Below, one piece after another: positions 54,329-63,401 of a stretch of 64,000 nt of DNA. The stretch is from Blastopirellula marina (GTDB lineage Bacteria; Planctomycetota; Planctomycetia; Pirellulales; Pirellulaceae). Positions within the stretch are counted from its first letter, which is position 1. Each line of letters opens with the position of its first letter. The stretch covers positions 186,001 to 250,000 of the forward strand of contig NZ_PUHY01000012.1 of the NCBI RefSeq assembly GCF_002967765.1, written 5' to 3'. A program made the position numbers and the translations under genes. The notes beneath the pieces are model-generated. The model did no database searches. It was not told the origin of the DNA and saw nothing but the letters and a program-made list of their open reading frames with translations.

Positions 54329-55102
54329 ATGAAGAACACCGCACTTATTACCGGCGCCTCAAGCGGTATCGGACGCCAGCTGGCCTGGGTTCATGCGGAA
54401 ACTAAGGGCGACCTTATCCTGGTTGCCCGCCGCGAAGATGCCCTGAACCAGTTGAGGGACGAACTGGTCGCTCGACATGGCATCGAAGTGCTGTGTATCC
54501 CAATGGACCTGAACGAATTTGGGGCCCCCGAGCGACTGTTCGATCAGATCACTTCCCAAGGTATTGAAGTCGAGTTCCTAATTAACAACGCTGGGTTCGG
54601 CTTGCATGGCTTGTATCATGAACAAGAATGGGCGACCGACGAAGCGATGATTCATTTGAATGTTACCGTCTTATGCGAGCTAACGCATCGTTTTCTGCCG
54701 GGCATGATCCAGCGGAAACGAGGACGCATCTTAAACGTCGGCTCGACGGCCGGCTTTCAGCCAGGTCCATTGATGGCCGTATATTATGCGTCGAAAGCAT
54801 ACGTCCTCAGTTTTTCTCAGGCCATTGCCGAAGAGGTGGAACGCTTTGGTGTCACAGTCACTGTGCTTTGCCCCGGACCGGTCGATACTGAGTTCTTCGA
54901 TCGCGCGAACGCAAAACAGGTGTCGATGTTCAAAGCAGGGGCAACTGCGCGAGACGTGGCGGAACTCGGTTACCGCGCGATGCTTAAAGGCCGCTTAGTG
55001 GTGATCAACGAGTGGCGTCTCTGGTTCATTCAGAATTGGATCAATCCTTGGGTCCCACGACGTACGATGCTGAAGATCTCGCGGTGGCTGCTTGAGACCT
55101 AA
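54329..55102 (+). CDS. Short-chain dehydrogenase/reductase, 257 aa
   Basis: The cofactor-binding TGASSGIGR (about 8-16), NNAGFG, catalytic Ser-Tyr-Lys as NVGSTAGFQPGPLMAVYYASKAYV, and CPGPVDTEFF are all conserved. It should reduce or oxidise a carbonyl/alcohol with NAD(P)H; substrate unknown. The start MKNTALITGASSG fits the family; AAGGA is 10 nt upstream. The C-terminal region ends in a helical LWFIQNWINPWVPRR segment with possible membrane contact. It is followed by a bidirectional hairpin. Confidence 0.88.
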   Translation: MKNTALITGASSGIGRQLAWVHAETKGDLILVARREDALNQLRDELVARHGIEVLCIPMDLNEFGAPERLFDQITSQGIEVEFLINNAGFGLHGLYHEQEWATDEAMIHLNVTVLCELTHRFLPGMIQRKRGRILNVGSTAGFQPGPLMAVYYASKAYVLSFSQAIAEEVERFGVTVTVLCPGPVDTEFFDRANAKQVSMFKAGATARDVAELGYRAMLKGRLVVINEWRLWFIQNWINPWVPRRTMLKISRWLLET

Positions 55103-55119
55103 TTGCCAAGAAAGAGAAG

Positions 55120-55157
55120 AAGGGCATGCCGGTGCGTGAGGAATCCGACATGCCCTT
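55120..55157. terminator. Bidirectional terminator between the dehydrogenase and DUF3618-like genes
   Basis: AAGGGCATG (55120-55128) pairs with CATGCCCTT (55149-55157), extended by GCCGG/CCGA-like bases toward the loop. It lies between the convergent stops at 55102 and 55181. Confidence 0.7.
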
Positions 55158-55180
55158 ACCTCGTGGAGAGAGTCCGCAGA

Positions 55181-56110
55181 TTAGCTCTTTGGTTTGTTCT
55201 CTTTCCAATCTTCCTTCGCCGACTCGGTTGCCGCCTCGGCGGTTTCGGTCAGCTTGTCTTTAACCTCTTCAGGGCCGAGCCCTTCTTCGTCCAGCGTTTC
55301 GCTGGCCGCGTCGGCTGCCGCCGCTGCCGCGTGCATACCACGATCACGAACTTCCTGAGCGACCTCTTTTCCTTGCTCCATCAGGTCGTCGCGGGTCTCA
55401 CCCATCCATTCGTCTTCCGCTTCCGTCTCCGGGATCAGCACGCCGCAAAGCAGGCCTAGTCCCAGCGCGATACCACCGACTGCCAGTGGGGCTTTCCGCA
55501 TGCCAAGCTCGTAACCTTCTTCCAGCTGATGAATGCCGCGTCGCGTCTGACGCCGGGCATACTTGCCGGCCTTCTTCATCGAGCGAGCAGCATCGTGAGC
55601 GGTCTCTTGGACATACTCACTCGCCTCGTGCATACCATGCTTGGCAGACGAACCCGCCGACTTCATCGCTTCTGCCGAACGCTCTGCCAAACCAGGCTCG
55701 TCGTTCAAGTCATCAAGGAAGCTATCGTGGTAGTTATGCCGGTGCGAAGCCGGACGGTCGCTCTCCATGAACAACCAAGCCGCGCCCAGTGCGATCATCG
55801 CCGTAGGAATTGGGTTTTCCTTGGCTTTCTCGAGCAAGTTCTCACCCATGTTTTCGAGTGAATGCCCTGCCTTGCCAGCCACGTGGGCTGTTTTGTCCGC
55901 CGCTTTCGAGCTACCGCCGATAAAGCTGCGGACCGTTTTGGAAAGGATAGCGGCAGGATCAAGGCGATCGATCAGAGCATCAATGGTGGCATCCATCTCA
56001 GCTCGCGTGTGGTCGACCTGACGCTTGATTTGCTCGGACGAGTGATGTCCGTTGCCATTGCCGTTACCGTTGGTGTAGCGACCGCCTACGTAATCTTGTC
56101 GTTGACCCAT
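55181..56110 (-). CDS. DUF3618-like envelope protein with long helical domains, 309 aa
   Basis: An N-terminal Asn/Gly-rich part (YTNGNGNGNGHH) is followed by EQIKRQVDHTRAEMDATIDALIDRLDP, the DUF3618 signature. One hydrophobic helix (about 102-116) and a second Ala/Gly-rich one (about 207-226) are visible; the rest is charged, Ala-rich helix. DUF3618 proteins occur with holin-like and YtxH-like proteins in stress loci. The final part (about 230-309) is acidic. It overlaps the holin-like gene by 25 bases. Function unknown; probably a membrane-associated stress protein. Confidence 0.8.
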   Translation of the reverse strand: MGQRQDYVGGRYTNGNGNGNGHHSSEQIKRQVDHTRAEMDATIDALIDRLDPAAILSKTVRSFIGGSSKAADKTAHVAGKAGHSLENMGENLLEKAKENPIPTAMIALGAAWLFMESDRPASHRHNYHDSFLDDLNDEPGLAERSAEAMKSAGSSAKHGMHEASEYVQETAHDAARSMKKAGKYARRQTRRGIHQLEEGYELGMRKAPLAVGGIALGLGLLCGVLIPETEAEDEWMGETRDDLMEQGKEVAQEVRDRGMHAAAAAADAASETLDEEGLGPEEVKDKLTETAEAATESAKEDWKENKPKS

Positions 56111-56532
56111 TGCTTATTCTCCTTCATCGTTTGTGCGGTTTTTTCAGGGACGATCGTATCGTCCGCCATCGATTCCTTGACCGTGTAAGCGACGATCGCG
56201 CCGCCGATCATCACGACCAGCCCGACCAAGACCGGGCCAATCCAAAATGCCTGGGCGCCGACGCCGGCTGCGGCCAACATCAAGCTGATTCCTTCTGCGA
56301 TACCGATCAGCAACACGATCAAGCCAGCGGTCGAAACCAACGTGCTTTGCGTGAAGATGTAGGCCTTGCGACCGAAGCGACTCGCCTTTTCGGTCATCTC
56401 GGTGCGAGCCAGTTCAACCTCTTGGTGGAACAATTCAATCGATTCGTCACGAATCTCTTTGATCAACGAGCCTAAGCTGCGTTCTTGATCGACTTCGTGC
56501 TCTTCCGCGTACGTTGTTTGTGGGGGATTCAT
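56086..56532 (-). CDS. Phage-holin-superfamily 3-6-like (DUF1469) membrane protein, 148 aa
   Basis: A polar N-terminus with SLIKEIRDESIELFHQEVELARTEM precedes two long hydrophobic helices (about 63-87 and 98-120), the pattern of the putative actinobacterial holin-X/DUF1469 family. Despite its name this family is chromosomal and associated with envelope stress. It overlaps the DUF3618-like gene by 25 bases and lies 51 bases after the YtxH-like gene. The three form an operon. Start at 56532, AGGAAAGGTAACG upstream. Confidence 0.85.
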   Translation of the reverse strand: MNPPQTTYAEEHEVDQERSLGSLIKEIRDESIELFHQEVELARTEMTEKASRFGRKAYIFTQSTLVSTAGLIVLLIGIAEGISLMLAAAGVGAQAFWIGPVLVGLVVMIGGAIVAYTVKESMADDTIVPEKTAQTMKENKQWVNDKIT

Positions 56533-56583
56533 CGTTACCTTTCCTTATCTTGGGAACGTTCACAGGGATAACGCGACCGGCCT

Positions 56584-57105
56584 TTACGGACGGTCTGGAT
56601 CCATGTCGCGCGAGAGCGAATCGGGATAACGTGTTTCTGGTTCTGGCGACGAAGCCTTAAGGAATCTCGCCGCGGCTAGACCGGCCAAGAACATTCCACC
56701 CAGGAAGATCTCGGGGTGCTTTCGGGCGAAGCTATTGGCGTCGTGATACAGATCACCCAGCTTTCGTTCACGAAGGTAACGCGACGTATTCTCCAACTGT
56801 TCGGCACACATGTTGGCATAGCCAGCCACGGCTTCTTCACCGTCCGATTCCAACGAATCGGCTGCGGAACGAATCGCCGAGCCAAATACGCCAAGCTCTT
56901 CCGCGGCGACACCTTTCCGCTCTTCCGCGAACTGTCGACCACGCTCAAGCGTGCGATCGCGTGCTTCGCGTGCCTGCTCTTTCACTTCCGCGCGAACCTC
57001 TTGGGCCGCTTCTTTGGCTTCCTGAGCGGTCGCCGACGAAGGTCGCTCGTTCTGCGGGTTAGCACGAGACTTCTTCTTCATTTGCGAGGGGGATGGATTG
57101 GTCAT
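56584..57105 (-). CDS. YtxH/DUF883-like stress protein, 173 aa
   Basis: The N-terminal half is highly charged and helical (AKEAAQEVRAEVKEQAREARDRTLERGRQFAEE), consistent with a coiled coil. The C-terminal third carries HPEIFLGGMFLAGLAAARFLKASS, a single Gly/Ala-rich membrane-type helix near residues 133-151, as in the YtxH and DUF883 (ElaB/YqjD) families. Those anchor to membranes and, in E. coli, bind ribosomes in stationary phase. GGAG is 8 nt before the ATG. First gene of the three-gene stress operon. Confidence 0.7.
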   Translation of the reverse strand: MTNPSPSQMKKKSRANPQNERPSSATAQEAKEAAQEVRAEVKEQAREARDRTLERGRQFAEERKGVAAEELGVFGSAIRSAADSLESDGEEAVAGYANMCAEQLENTSRYLRERKLGDLYHDANSFARKHPEIFLGGMFLAGLAAARFLKASSPEPETRYPDSLSRDMDPDRP

Positions 57106-57572
57106 GGGGGGAACTCCGTTTATGTCAGATGCGACTTGGTTACGAAAAGAACAAAGTCAATGCATCTCTCATGACGCAAATGAAGCGCCAACAATGATGA
57201 AGTCGACTTACAAGTTCCTTGCGTCGAACGAACGTCGGAGTACCAAATGTGGTGTCAGAAAATGACTAATGCGAATTCGCCCACCTGCGAAAGAAAATGA
57301 CAACAGGCGTTCTGCTGGAAGCCACTTGCGTGCTAGCCCGCTGATCGATAGACGTCCAAGCCGAAAGCTCAAGGCGCGAAACAGCTGCTCGATCGACGGC
57401 CGCATGACCGTACAACGCTCTCTCGGCGTCCCAGGAGACTTCGTTGAAAGAATGTTCGATGAACCTGGCAGAATTCATTCGCCAGAGGTCAACGGGTGAA
57501 ACCATAATAGGGGCAGGCAGGGAGTGCCATCTCGACCGTTCGTCTACTCATCATTTATCGGGGGATAATGCG
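57106..57572. other. 467-base intergenic region
   Basis: Between divergent stress operon and the DUF1254 gene. Reading frames in it look spurious (poor codon use, no ribosome-binding site). The right end provides the GGGGGAT box of the DUF1254 gene. Nothing else recognised. Confidence 0.3.
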
Positions 57573-58997
57573 ATGAAAAGGTTCCGTCTCACGGCTCTGG
57601 TGTGGGCCCTTGGCTTGATCGTTCCTCTTTCCAGTGTAATGGCGCAAGATGCATCGCCCGACGATGCAGCGATTGCCGAAGAAGCGTTCGTGTACGGCTT
57701 TCCCATGGTGATGAACTACGGCGTGATGTACGAGTACTTCATCGATACCAGCTCGGATCAGTACAAGTGTCCATTCAACGAGGTCTATAATACCGCTCGC
57801 GTTTATACACCCGCCGATACCTCAGTCGTCACGCCGAATAGCGATACACCTTACTCGTTCTTTTGTGCCGACCTGCGGGCCGAGCCCGTTGTGTTTGCCG
57901 TACCAGAAATCGAGAAAGATCGCTATTTCTCGGTTCAACTGGTCGACTTCTACACATTCAACTTTGGCTACGTCGGCAGTCGCGCCACCGGTAATGGAGG
58001 CGGCAAATACATGATCGCCGGACCGAACTGGAAAGGCGTGAAGCCGGATGGCATCGACCAGGTCTTCTACTGCGAAACCGATTTTGCTACCGCGATTATC
58101 CGCACCCAGTTGTTCAACCCTGCCGATCTCGAGAACGTGAAGCAGGTTCAAAAAGGATATCAGCTGATTCCCCTATCGACGTATCTGGGCGAAAAAGCAC
58201 CAGAGCCTGCTCCTCCCATCAAGTGGCCGAAGATCAACAAAGAGCTGGCCGCCAAAGATCCCTTTGGCTATCTCGCGTTCCTGCTGACCGTTTGTCCGCC
58301 GGTGGGCCCCGCCGAGATTGAAATCCCGATGCGAGCCCGCTTCGCCAAAATCGGCATCGAAGCGGGGAAGTCGTTCCCTTGTTGCGAACTGACCACCGCC
58401 CAGGAAGCGGCCCACAAGCAAGGTGTCGAAAAAGGACTCGCCGCAATCAAGCAGAAAACCAGCCACATCGGTACGACGGTCAACGGCTGGAGTATCCTCG
58501 ACATCACTAACGATCGCGAAGCCTACCATGGCGATTGGATGGCACGAGCCGCCATCGCCATGGCCGGGATCTATGCGAACGATTCGGTCGAAGCGGTCTA
58601 CCCGATCACTCGTAGCGATGTCGATGGCAGCCCCCTCGACGGTAGTCAGAACAAGTACACCATCACCTTCCCCGCTGGCCAGTTTCCACCGGTGAAAGCG
58701 TTTTGGTCCGTCACCATGTACGACGGCAAGACGCAGCTACTAATCAACAACCCAATCGACCGCTACCTGATCAATTCACCGATGCTGTCTGATTTAAAAA
58801 AGAACACCGACGGTTCGCTGACCATCTACATTCAAAAGGACTCGCCCGGAAAAGAGAAAGAATCGAACTGGCTGCCAGCACCCGACGGGCCGATCTACCT
58901 GGCGATGCGTTTGTATTGGCCAAAGACCGATCCACCGTCGATCCTGCCACTCGGAAAAGGAACCTGGAAACCGCCAGGCATCGTCAAAGCAGACTAA
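57573..58997 (+). CDS. Exported DUF1254/DUF1214 protein, 474 aa
   Basis: A signal peptide (about 1-24, ending SSVMAQDAS) precedes DUF1254 (about 30-165; NTARVYTPADTSVVTPNSDTPYSF is a hallmark) and DUF1214 at the C-terminus (about 365-465; FWSVTMYDGKTQLLINNPIDRY). The pair is common in planctomycetes and proteobacteria; it is exported, often next to lipid or polymer genes, and its function is not established. GGGGGAT lies 8 nt before the ATG at 57573; a longer frame from 57444 has no site. It ends at a strong bidirectional terminator. Confidence 0.88.
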   Translation: MKRFRLTALVWALGLIVPLSSVMAQDASPDDAAIAEEAFVYGFPMVMNYGVMYEYFIDTSSDQYKCPFNEVYNTARVYTPADTSVVTPNSDTPYSFFCADLRAEPVVFAVPEIEKDRYFSVQLVDFYTFNFGYVGSRATGNGGGKYMIAGPNWKGVKPDGIDQVFYCETDFATAIIRTQLFNPADLENVKQVQKGYQLIPLSTYLGEKAPEPAPPIKWPKINKELAAKDPFGYLAFLLTVCPPVGPAEIEIPMRARFAKIGIEAGKSFPCCELTTAQEAAHKQGVEKGLAAIKQKTSHIGTTVNGWSILDITNDREAYHGDWMARAAIAMAGIYANDSVEAVYPITRSDVDGSPLDGSQNKYTITFPAGQFPPVKAFWSVTMYDGKTQLLINNPIDRYLINSPMLSDLKKNTDGSLTIYIQKDSPGKEKESNWLPAPDGPIYLAMRLYWPKTDPPSILPLGKGTWKPPGIVKAD

Positions 58998-59035
58998 TTT
59001 CGTACCGCGCTTTCTCCTATTCCTGAGGGAGTAAA

Positions 59036-59071
59036 AAAAGCCATGCCGACTCTTATGCCGGCATGGCTTTT
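59036..59071. terminator. Bidirectional terminator between the DUF1254 and glycosyltransferase genes
   Basis: AAAAGCCATGCCG (59036-59048) pairs perfectly with CGGCATGGCTTTT (59059-59071) around a 10-nt loop. It lies between convergent stops at 58997 and 59099 and has A and T runs on both sides. Confidence 0.9.
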
Positions 59072-59098
59072 ATTTTGATCTGGTGGAAATGCAATAGG

Positions 59099-60085
<987 letters not shown>

Positions 60086-60254
60086 GATGGCGACAACCCG
60101 CATGGAACATTTGAAATTCAGGCTCAAGTTGGATCGTCCATAATCCGACAAGCCTGGCGCGGGATGTTAGCAACTGTGGGCCGAGTACCACAATGTTGAT
60201 TTCACAGAAGAGCATCCCTGCGAAGATAGGATACGTGGGGAAGTGGAACTGAGT

Positions 60255-60947
60255 TCACTCGGCTCGCTGTCTTATTAGCTCTTTCTGCGTGGGAGGTCCC
60301 CAAGGAGTCCACCAGGGGCTGGCATCGATCAACCACCTTCCGTCAACGTTCTTGAAATGGAGTTTTCCCCAGCCGTCTCGATGGTACCGGTCATGAAAGT
60401 CGTTCACCTGAGCGATTGCCCAATCATCGTCGACGCGTAAGTCGCTCATCGTGCTTTCCTGATCGATCAGGCTGTTGTCTTCCCATAATAGCAGTGCGTC
60501 GGAAATCTTTGGGATAAACTCGTCCAGGTTATCAATATCCCCTGGCCACACTCTCCCCCGATCAGGAAGTTGGTACTCGTCGAAAACAGCCGATACTTCG
60601 AGTGCCTGTTCTTTCTCCCAACCGGAAAGAGGTCGTCGGCGATCGGGATCGATCTGAATATACTCGTCGTCATGTTTCGCGCGGAAGTTCAAGTGCGAAC
60701 CATCCCTTAGAAGCGTTTCGATCATGTCGTAGCGTGCCTCGTTGGTAAGGCATCCGTAAAACTTCGGCCAGTCGCGCTCGGCCGATGCGGCTTGCAGTGT
60801 CTCGAATGTTGACTCCGGAGTATCTCCCGTCGGCAACTCGACCTGCATCGTCTTCCAGCCCTGCGAACAGCCGCTACCGAATATCGTTAGCCAGGCCAGT
60901 CCTAGCATCAGTACATTGGGATGAAAGACCATTAATGCAGGTCGCAT
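60255..60947 (-). CDS. Secreted or lipoprotein-like hypothetical, 230 aa
   Basis: The N-terminus has a hydrophobic segment ending LTIFGSGC, lipobox-like. The mature part resembles small alpha+beta proteins of the NTF2-like/SnoaL type: PESTFETLQAASAERDWPKFYGCLTNEARYDM, and near the C-terminus WGKLHFKNVDGRWLID. This recalls DUF4878/SnoaL-like ligand-binding folds. There is no catalytic motif. Start at 60947 (ATG) or GTG three codons upstream. Unknown function; it lies at the edge of a more AT-rich, accessory-looking segment. Confidence 0.65.
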   Translation of the reverse strand: MRPALMVFHPNVLMLGLAWLTIFGSGCSQGWKTMQVELPTGDTPESTFETLQAASAERDWPKFYGCLTNEARYDMIETLLRDGSHLNFRAKHDDEYIQIDPDRRRPLSGWEKEQALEVSAVFDEYQLPDRGRVWPGDIDNLDEFIPKISDALLLWEDNSLIDQESTMSDLRVDDDWAIAQVNDFHDRYHRDGWGKLHFKNVDGRWLIDASPWWTPWGPPTQKELIRQRAE

Positions 60948-61093
60948 GGTTGTCACTCGTTCTGAAATGCCCCAATTTTCCGTACCAAGCGTTATGAAGA
61001 ATCCTTCCCCAATATGGCTCCGGATCCTTCACAACTATGGGCCACGTTTTGGGGGAGATTTCATGAAGTTCATCCTGATCGGAAATTGGAGCT

Positions 61094-61900
61094 TTAGAAC
61101 CACAAACGTGGAGCGACATACGAAAGGGCTCTCCGAGCAAAATCCGAATACCCCTCCGCTCCGACATAAAATTTCTGGTTGCTCCCTCCAGCAACGGCAT
61201 CGAAACTGGGAACGACACGGAGCTTCCCCACGAAATCCAAATCGTCAAAATGAGATTGTAGAACTCGGAAAAGCTCTCTTTCACTTGCCGATGTGCGCAT
61301 TGACTCGCGCGCCGTAAACACGAACTTCTCCAAACTACTTCTGCTGGCGGCAAATGTCCGAGTATCCGCATATTTTCGGCCAGGCTTGACATCGATATAG
61401 AATTTTGCGCCACTCGGAATTGTTCGCCATAATCGACTGTAGTTCGAAAGAATGTATCTACCGGTGACTTTCCACAATACTTCATCCGGAGGCAGGTCTC
61501 TTAATATACGTGATTCCTCAAACGCGGTTTCCATAAGCAAGTATTCCCCATATCCACGTCCATAACTTGCAGGATAATCGAGGCCGTAATAGGAGACGAT
61601 CTCGACTTGTTTATTCGGATACTCTTGAGCAATCGCTCTTAGATCACTTATGTCCGAATTCGAGTTCTCGACAAACACGATCCGGTCCACGAGTTCCGTC
61701 TCAACCTCGAGATAAAATCGCAGGGCTTTAGTGTAGTCCTGCCTTCGAACAACTGGGTCGGTTCGCTTCAATCCTGTTAGCCCTGCCTGTGGCGTGATCG
61801 TCGCCGTCATCAACAATGCGAAGGGACCTGGTTCTACTGGCCCCCGCACCCAGCGGAGAGGACATCGACTTATCTCGCGGGCCAATCGGACTAGATTCAT
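61094..61900 (-). CDS. Glycosyltransferase-like hypothetical, 268 aa
   Basis: Residues about 28-140 have the pattern of a GT-A fold: ALLMTATITPQAGLTG, VDRIVFVENSNSD, EIVSYYGLDYPASYGRG, then PPDEVLWKVTGRYILSNY. The WKVTGRY stretch occurs in some capsule-type glycosyltransferases, but the DxD motif is not clearly visible. Residues 180-268 (KPGRKYADTRTFAASRSS...) look folded but unassigned. No ribosome-binding site before 61900. Local AT content is higher than in the neighbouring genes, so transfer is possible. A second long frame on the same strand over 60874-61485 is a shadow. Confidence 0.6.
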   Translation of the reverse strand: MNLVRLAREISRCPLRWVRGPVEPGPFALLMTATITPQAGLTGLKRTDPVVRRQDYTKALRFYLEVETELVDRIVFVENSNSDISDLRAIAQEYPNKQVEIVSYYGLDYPASYGRGYGEYLLMETAFEESRILRDLPPDEVLWKVTGRYILSNYSRLWRTIPSGAKFYIDVKPGRKYADTRTFAASRSSLEKFVFTARESMRTSASERELFRVLQSHFDDLDFVGKLRVVPSFDAVAGGSNQKFYVGAEGYSDFARRALSYVAPRLWF

Positions 61901-62455
61901 GATTCGGCATTTACATTAAGTAGAATACGATTTGGAATATGAGGTCAAAATAGAATAATCACGCTTGTCTCGACTGTCTACAAATTCTCGTCAATCAAGC
62001 CTCGCTGCCCTATTAACCGCTGCGTCATGAATCTTGTACGAGTCGGCTCGACAGGTGTCTTTCTCCAATAAACGTCGATCCAGCGATTGCTGGAAGATTT
62101 CGCCTAAGAAACCTGCTTCCATTTCAGCACGATCGGCCTCAAGCCAGCTGCATAACCTGCCTCTTGAATGAACTCATCCAGCAATGGCTCGATCAACATC
62201 TATTGGAACACCACTTCAGTCATGCAGGATCAAAATGAAGTTGGGTTAGCACTGGTTTCTGAACAACATAAGAGGATCGAAAACACAGAAGAGGCAAGGA
62301 GGTCTCCGAGTTTCAACTGACGGCCATTGAGTCGGCTCAATAACTGCTGGTGTCGCGATGACAAATTTTTTGCACGCCGATCTCCAGACGAACACGCTAA
62401 ACATCTTGTTGAAGTCGGCCAAAGTGACGTCTCATCACTAGAGCATCTTTCCTAT
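61901..62455. other. 555-base AT-richer region with a short gene remnant
   Basis: No intact gene. A degraded reading frame on the minus strand is described separately (61991-62223). The rest is AT-rich and unassigned. Confidence 0.4.
61991..62223 (-). pseudogene. Remnant of a small gene broken by a stop and a frameshift
   Basis: From 62223 the minus strand reads MTEVVFQ, then TAG, then MLIEPLLDEFIQEAGYAA. A one-frame shift then gives WLEADRAEMEAGFLGEIFQQ and continues to an Arg/Ala-rich end and TGA (61991-61993). Both parts have the composition of coding sequence and join smoothly if the stop is read through and one base is adjusted. No family recognised. The joining is inference; neither half is long enough to prove. 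Confidence 0.35.
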
Positions 62456-63367
62456 CTACCTCGGTTTGATCTGCACCGAGTCGACCGGGTGAAAACGATC
62501 GCGCTGCACTTCCGCTTTAAGCTGCTTGACCAACTTCGTCATTCCCTCAGGAACGTAGATAACGCAGTAATGGGTCATCGTTTGCCGCTCGATGTCTTCC
62601 AAACCGTCCAAGAAACTCCACAGGTTTTTCTCCGCCTCTGCCTGTTCGCTGCCGCGGGCATCGCGCAGGGCCTGAATCCGCAGCAAAAGATCAATTGCCT
62701 TGATGCATGCTTTCGCCTGAAACTGACCACGCATCTCACGCAGGCGTTCGGGGGCGATGGTCGATTCTCCGAATCCGAAAATCGACAGTCGAATGCCCCC
62801 CTCATCACGAGCGTGCCTTAAGGTTTGTATTAATCTGTGATCCTTTTCGACATCGCCGTTGATTCCGAGAGAGAGCTTCGCCTCAACAATTGTCGGAAAG
62901 TTTCTAGGTGTTTCTAAGTTCAGAAACAAATTGTACTTGGCCCTGATGGCAAGTTGACTCCCTTTGCTGACCTGTTGCCAATAGTACTCGTTATCCTCCA
63001 TCAGTCCTGGAAACGAACGATGAAAATAGAAATCGACCTGTTGCATCGACTCCAAATCGAACCGATTGTCACCCGGCCCGCCAAAGCCGTAAGCCCTGGG
63101 ACTTATTTCACGAAAAAGTAGATTTCCTAGTCCTTGGTCTTGCGTAAAGTATTCCCATCCCACGCATCCGGTTCCTCTTGGCCCCTGCAACGTGAGTTTC
63201 TGATCGCTCAAGTTCTTGATCGAGAGTCGCAGGTAAATCGGTTCGACAAACGAGCGATGTGCCCGATATTATTCCAACTGGCATTCAATCGGCTGTGCCC
63301 ACGCCATTGCCGTCAGCAGGAGAGAGAAGGCAATGGCGACTATCGTTTTGTGAATGAATCTGGTCAT
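62456..63367 (-). pseudogene. Exported hypothetical whose signal peptide is cut off by an in-frame TAA
   Basis: From ATG 63367 the frame reads a complete signal peptide (MTRFIHKTIVAIAFSLLLTA, ending MAWAQP), then IECQLE and TAA at 63271-63269. The same frame continues at once as YRAHRSFVEPIYLRLSIKN, a plausible start of a beta-rich mature domain, and stays open for 271 codons in total. Only TTG at 63211 could restart it. The mature part contains KAKYNLFLNLETPRNF-like strands, a FGFGEST loop and helical C-terminal third. It is probably a recent nonsense mutation. The downstream gene (63402 onward) looks like a paralogue, so the family may be duplicated here. Confidence 0.6.
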
Positions 63368-63401
63368 GGCAAGTTCTCAGCATTGCTACTCATTCGGTTC
63401 G

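Noticed and set aside
60874-61485. 203-codon minus-strand frame overlapping two other minus-strand genes
   Set aside because: Frame-shifted shadow of the glycosyltransferase-like gene and the region after it; poor sequence character.
62327-62821. 164-codon plus-strand frame at 62.3-62.8 kb
   Set aside because: Antisense to the broken exported protein gene, whose frame has a signal peptide and a better protein-like pattern.
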